Positions 60,259 to 64,000 of a DNA stretch of 64,000 nucleotides are shown piece by piece. The position numbers were made by a program, and so were the translations under genes. Every line of letters starts with the position of its first letter. The first letter of the stretch is position 1. Source of the stretch: Amaranthus tricolor (Eukaryota > Streptophyta > Magnoliopsida > Caryophyllales > Amaranthaceae); the NCBI RefSeq assembly GCF_026212465.1, contig NC_080048.1:37414375-37478374 (forward strand), given 5' to 3'. The notes beneath the pieces are model-generated. The model worked only from the letters and a program-made list of their open reading frames with translations, had not been told where the DNA came from and ran no database searches.

Positions 60259-63200
60259 CTACAAAATGGTTGCAATGCTTTGATCTATGTTGCACGATCT
60301 TATGCGCGAGTCCAAGGATTCGAGTGGTATATGCAACGATAATATCTTGTCTGAGATTCTTTCTGGCGGTGTGCACAACCACTTAATCCATGATCTTCGT
60401 CCTTGGTGATCGTTTTTAGAGTATTTTAACAGGGAAAGGGGTGTTTGGGAAGCGACAAAAGATTTTTTACCTTGTTTCACCCGAATCTTCATACCGCACT
60501 CAGATTTCAATCTCAAGCTCGCATTTTCAGGGAATGAATGGTGAAAAGTAATCAAATAAGATTTTGCATTACTTCTGGTACGGCTACATGATTCATGTGG
60601 AAGTCTCGGTGGAGATCTTTCCTTCTTCCAGGCCGAAAAAGATTTCTCAAGGATTGATGGAACCTGTAGCAAAGGATAAGAAGAAATTTAAGCATCATAC
60701 TCTTTAGGAAGTATAATCAGTTCATATGACTTGTAAGACGCCCACATCCCTAAAAAAGAAAGGAAAAAGATTGCTATGCGGATTGATTTCCTAACGAAAT
60801 TTTAAAAAAAGACGGTTATGAACGAGATCGATACTTTTTACAGAATAATACTAAAACTAAACTGCCAAACAAGTCATAAACAATGCACTGCAACTTACAA
60901 GTCGAGAGCATATTAGTATGCTAATACACTCGATACATGCAAATTATACAGCAATCATCACTCTGCTTGTGTTTTCCATCATTAGTACATGATGGTAACC
61001 TATCTAAGGATTAATTGTGTTGGAACAGCGGTTACTGAAAATTTCCAACGATAGAGATCGGCTAAGTGAACAAATACATCAGTTCCAGTGTTGTCCATAT
61101 TCTTACTCTTCGATAATTGATTTTTGGTTCATGATCGTGGGATATGATTAGATTTAACTAAGCCAGTTGTCACTAGGGGTGTTCAATGGGCCGGGCCCCA
61201 TTTTAAGCCTTTATTCGGCCCATTTTTAGAAGGGCTTTGTATGTGCCGGGCCTAAAACGGGCTCTAGTATAATTAAAATGAAAAGGGCTCAATAAGGATC
61301 GGAAACATCAAAAAATTCCAAACCTACTGCTCACTGCCTCACCAACCTTTATCCGTGAAAATTCCAACAATGAAGATTAAAAATTTAAAAACATTAACTC
61401 ACCGCTGAAAGCAAACCAGACGAAGCAAATGAGAGTGTTGAAAATGCAGATCTCCCAGGTTCATTTTTCTTGTCCTTTGAATCTGTAACAGATCCAAAAC
61501 TCGATGAAGCTAAATCATCATCATCATCATCGTCATCATCATCCTCTTCCTCGGCCTTTCCACCCTCATCTTTGATCCCCTCGGGTGATATTTCTTCCAC
61601 CTGTTCAACAGGTAATGACGGAGAAGACACCGCCTCATCCTCAACATCCATGTCAATATTATTCGCGGCCTCTTCTTGTTGTTTCAATGATTCTTCCATG
61701 TCCTCAAGGGCTTCTTCCAAACTCAGCTCAGCCTCGACCAATTCAAGTTCCTGTTCTATAAGTTTCATTCGTAAATCACTGGCTGTCTTCTGTTCTTCAG
61801 TCCACTTTTCTAGTTTCTCAAACCAGGGTTTACAGAAATTCTCGATTGAACATACTAAACGCTTCAAAAAGCCTTCTTGCTGCTCATCCGCTTTTTTCCG
61901 TCCATAGAATTCGTCAAACCCAAGCGGCAAAAACTCGACCTTTGACGGGTCGGTATCACCCGCAGACCGCCAAAACAAGCGGACACCATGTTCTTCATCC
62001 TCAACATAATCGATTATTCGCCCACTTGGAGTGTGTAGTATGAGAGGATCCTCGGTATAAATGAGCTTAGTGGGATCATTAGGGTCAGGTTCTGGCTCCT
62101 TGTTCAGGAGAATAAATTCCGGAGGTGCATCTGTTCAAGTAGCAATTCAAATAGCAGCAATAAAATAGAGTTAGCGAAAAGCTGCAAAATCATAACGGCC
62201 CGTTTGGTAATCAGTACTAAATGGTGGGAATGGTAATAGAAAGTTAGTGTAATTTTGGTAGAAATATCTCTTGACAAATTTTATGGTCATACTTATGCTC
62301 TCCTCAACAATCTCATTTTCTTTACAAAATTTATTCCAATGCATTAGCATTTGAACTTGTGATATAAGGTGGTAATGGAAAATTGTGAACAAGAAAACTT
62401 TATATGATCAAAATTCAATTACTATGGAAATGACATGATACATATCATGAATTTACACTACAAATCATTCTCATTACCACTAATTAATACTGTTAACCAA
62501 ACAAGCCGTAAGAGCTTGCAGACAACTTCATTGCCAAACAGATAAGTCACAAAAGTAGAGACTATGCTACTACAAAGCAGATTACAACATCCAATACTGT
62601 AAGGCATCCATAAAGAGCTGCACAATCACCACAACATTCACAGGGAAGGAAACGGACAACAATAAAATAATCAACACAAACTATCAGCAAAGTTCCACAG
62701 AGCGAATTTTTTCATTGATATATCAATGTTGTACATTTGTACTTGTTTACTACTTGTTTATCCTGGAAAACAAGAAGCTGTTGGCAATAAGTAAACAAAA
62801 ACACATTACGGTCTTTAATTAGAGTGGTGAATTAGAACCAAGTCAAACCAATTACAAGAAAGCCATAGATCAATATCAGTATAATATAAAAAGGGAAAAT
62901 TTGATATTAATAATCTCATCTTTCACTTATCCGCTGTGAATGATCCCATTTTTGCATTATTTTTTGGAAAAATTGATATTAATAATCCAACCTTTCACCC
63001 ATCGGCTGTGAATAATTCTACCTTTGGATTATTTTTTTAATAATCCAGTCGTTGATCTTAGGTTGCTATCAGCATAACCTTTTATTTTATAATAATTCAA
63101 CATTTGCCCTTAGTTTGCCATCATCATACCCTGTTAATATGCTGACAGCAAATAAAGGGCAAAGGTTAGATTATCTAAAAACAATCCAAAGTTGGGATTA

Positions 63201-63967
63201 TTCATAGCGGATGAGTGAAAAGTTGGATTATTAATATCATTTTTCCTATTTTTTAATATTCCAACCTTTTCTATCAATTTGCTCCCAACATACCCTTTTA
63301 ACTATAAACCTATTATAACAGGACCAGGATTTAAAAATAAAATTTTAAAAAAAAAAAAAAAAAAAAAACTAATTTCTCAACCCCCTCCTCTTCTAACGCC
63401 TCAACCTTGCCACCCCCTTATCCTCCCCTAGCACTGATAACCTCCCGCAACCCCTCCCCCCACACCGTGCGACCCCCCTTTTCCCCATCCCTACCAATTT
63501 CCTAAACCCACCATTGCTTGGAATACTCGAAACAAATTTAACTCTGAAAATAACACCTTTACTCCAGACATAGTAATTCTAATTTCCTTGAGAACAATGA
63601 TTATATATGGCAAATATGTAGGACAAAGTGACGAACACATACCCTTTTCCCACCAGTATTCAAGCTCTGCGGGCATTGGGAGTCTTAATGGAGCTTTGTA
63701 AAACGAATTTAACCACATTTCCCTTTCTTGATCCACTTCATCCACATATGTTTTCCAGTATTCAGGAACCTGCATCATATATACGTTACTATTCATGCTC
63801 TATTATATCAGAAGGATAAGAGATAATTAACTGTTCATGCACGAGAAATGGTAAGTCTTATACTTCATAAAACTGGTTAATGAAACCTGGAGCTTGCCAC
63901 ACTTCATTTGCCTCATAAAAATAGGGATGCTGAGGATCACCATATGGACCCCTTTCCTCTCTAACCA
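60259..63967 (-). CDS. TIC100: TIC100 (chloroplast inner-envelope translocon subunit), 3' exons, one-base frameshift
   Basis: TIC100 (EMB1211) is a MORN-repeat subunit of the 1-MDa TIC complex that imports proteins across the inner chloroplast envelope. Four exons are in the window on the minus strand: 63967-63864, 63769-63643, 62131-61403 and 60663-60259 (stop TAG). Recognisable blocks are VREERGPYGDPQHPYFYE, PEYWKTYVDEVDQEREMW, LNSFYKAPLRLPMPAELE, VEFLPLGFDEFYGRKK, an ELELVEAELSLEEALEDMEE coiled-coil segment and a ten-Asp tract before SSFGSV. The MORN repeats and N terminus lie beyond the window. In the third exon, after PPEFILLNK, one extra base near 62099-62103 (AACAAAGGAG on the minus strand) throws the frame off, and a stop follows within a few codons. 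EPEPDPNDP resumes in another frame. Exon phases fit only if that base is discounted. This is either a sequence error or a real lesion. Confidence 0.82.
62197..62507. mobile_element. hAT-like MITE in TIC100 intron
   Basis: The ends GGCCCGTTTGGTAATCAGTA and, reverse-complemented, GGCTTGTTTGGTTAACAGTA are inverted repeats of about 30 bp. It is related to the split element at 17127-18172. An 8-bp duplication was not clear. Confidence 0.6.
62966..63246. mobile_element. foldback MITE in TIC100 intron
   Basis: Inverted repeats of about 55 bp: the left begins GGAAAAATTGATATTAATAA, and the right, reverse-complemented, GGAAAAATGATATTAATAAT; both continue with CCAAC.TTTCAC.CATC. A direct partial copy of the left arm stands just before it (about 62896-62965). 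Confidence 0.7.
63343..63483. repeat. A-run followed by C-rich tract in TIC100 intron
   Basis: About 25 A (63343-63368), then about 105 bases rich in C on the plus strand (CCCCTCCCCCCACACCG and similar). On the transcribed strand it is G-rich with runs of three to six G. Confidence 0.7.
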
Positions 63968-64000
63968 CTGCACCAAAATTCCAAGACCAACAATTACCAC

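Noticed and set aside
61470..61907. 145-codon Ser-rich plus-strand frame
   Set aside because: It is antisense to the acidic TIC100 exon; the Ser runs mirror the Asp/Glu codons.
62080..62140. explaining the TIC100 frameshift by alternative splicing
   Set aside because: The blocks before and after the shift are contiguous in one exon, so no choice of the flanking splice sites restores both.

Overview
This is nuclear DNA of a flowering plant, most likely a eudicot. Genes have introns with GT..AG borders, intergenic DNA is AT-rich and full of small inverted-repeat transposons, and the recognisable proteins are plant-specific: HD2-type histone deacetylase, CSLA mannan synthase, a PPR-DYW editing factor and TIC100. 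Several dispersed repeats look like ones I associate with Caryophyllales (beet, spinach, quinoa relatives), but that placement is only an impression.

Layout. 87-869 (+): last four exons of an HD2-type histone deacetylase. 5822-8455 (-): complete five-exon gene for the small U2AF subunit. 8672-8754 (+): tRNA-Leu(UAA), head-to-head with U2AF35. 8846-14866 (-): complete but dead Ty1/copia retrotransposon with matching AGATT target duplications and two extra small ORFs ahead of gag. 15990-19569 (+): membrane-anchored alpha/beta hydrolase with a long 5'UTR intron that holds a MITE interrupted by an LTR-like insertion. 19600-32700: mostly MITEs, a tRNA-like relic and unrecognised AT-rich DNA. 33312-43784 (+): nine-exon CSLA gene with SINE-like tandem arrays in two introns. 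45203-48176 (-): three-exon gene for a 104-residue cysteine-containing EMI1/DUF3128-type protein. 49291-49937: a 650-bp foldback element. 52496-55558 (-): intronless PPR-DYW gene of 1020 codons, divergent from tRNA-Asp(GUC). 56640-58520 (-): truncated PPR copy, again beside a tRNA-Asp(GUC), with a TIC100-like scrap at its end. 60259-63967 (-): 3' part of TIC100, carrying an apparent one-base frameshift.

The genes are ordinary, independently transcribed plant genes and do not form a pathway. The points most worth a second look are the copia leader (own TATA box and a 54-residue membrane microprotein before gag), the PPR/tRNA-Asp tandem duplication with its chimeric end, the TIC100 frameshift, the long foldback at 49.3-49.9 kb, and one repeat unit amplified separately in two CSLA introns. 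All protein and repeat assignments were made by eye; no database search was run.
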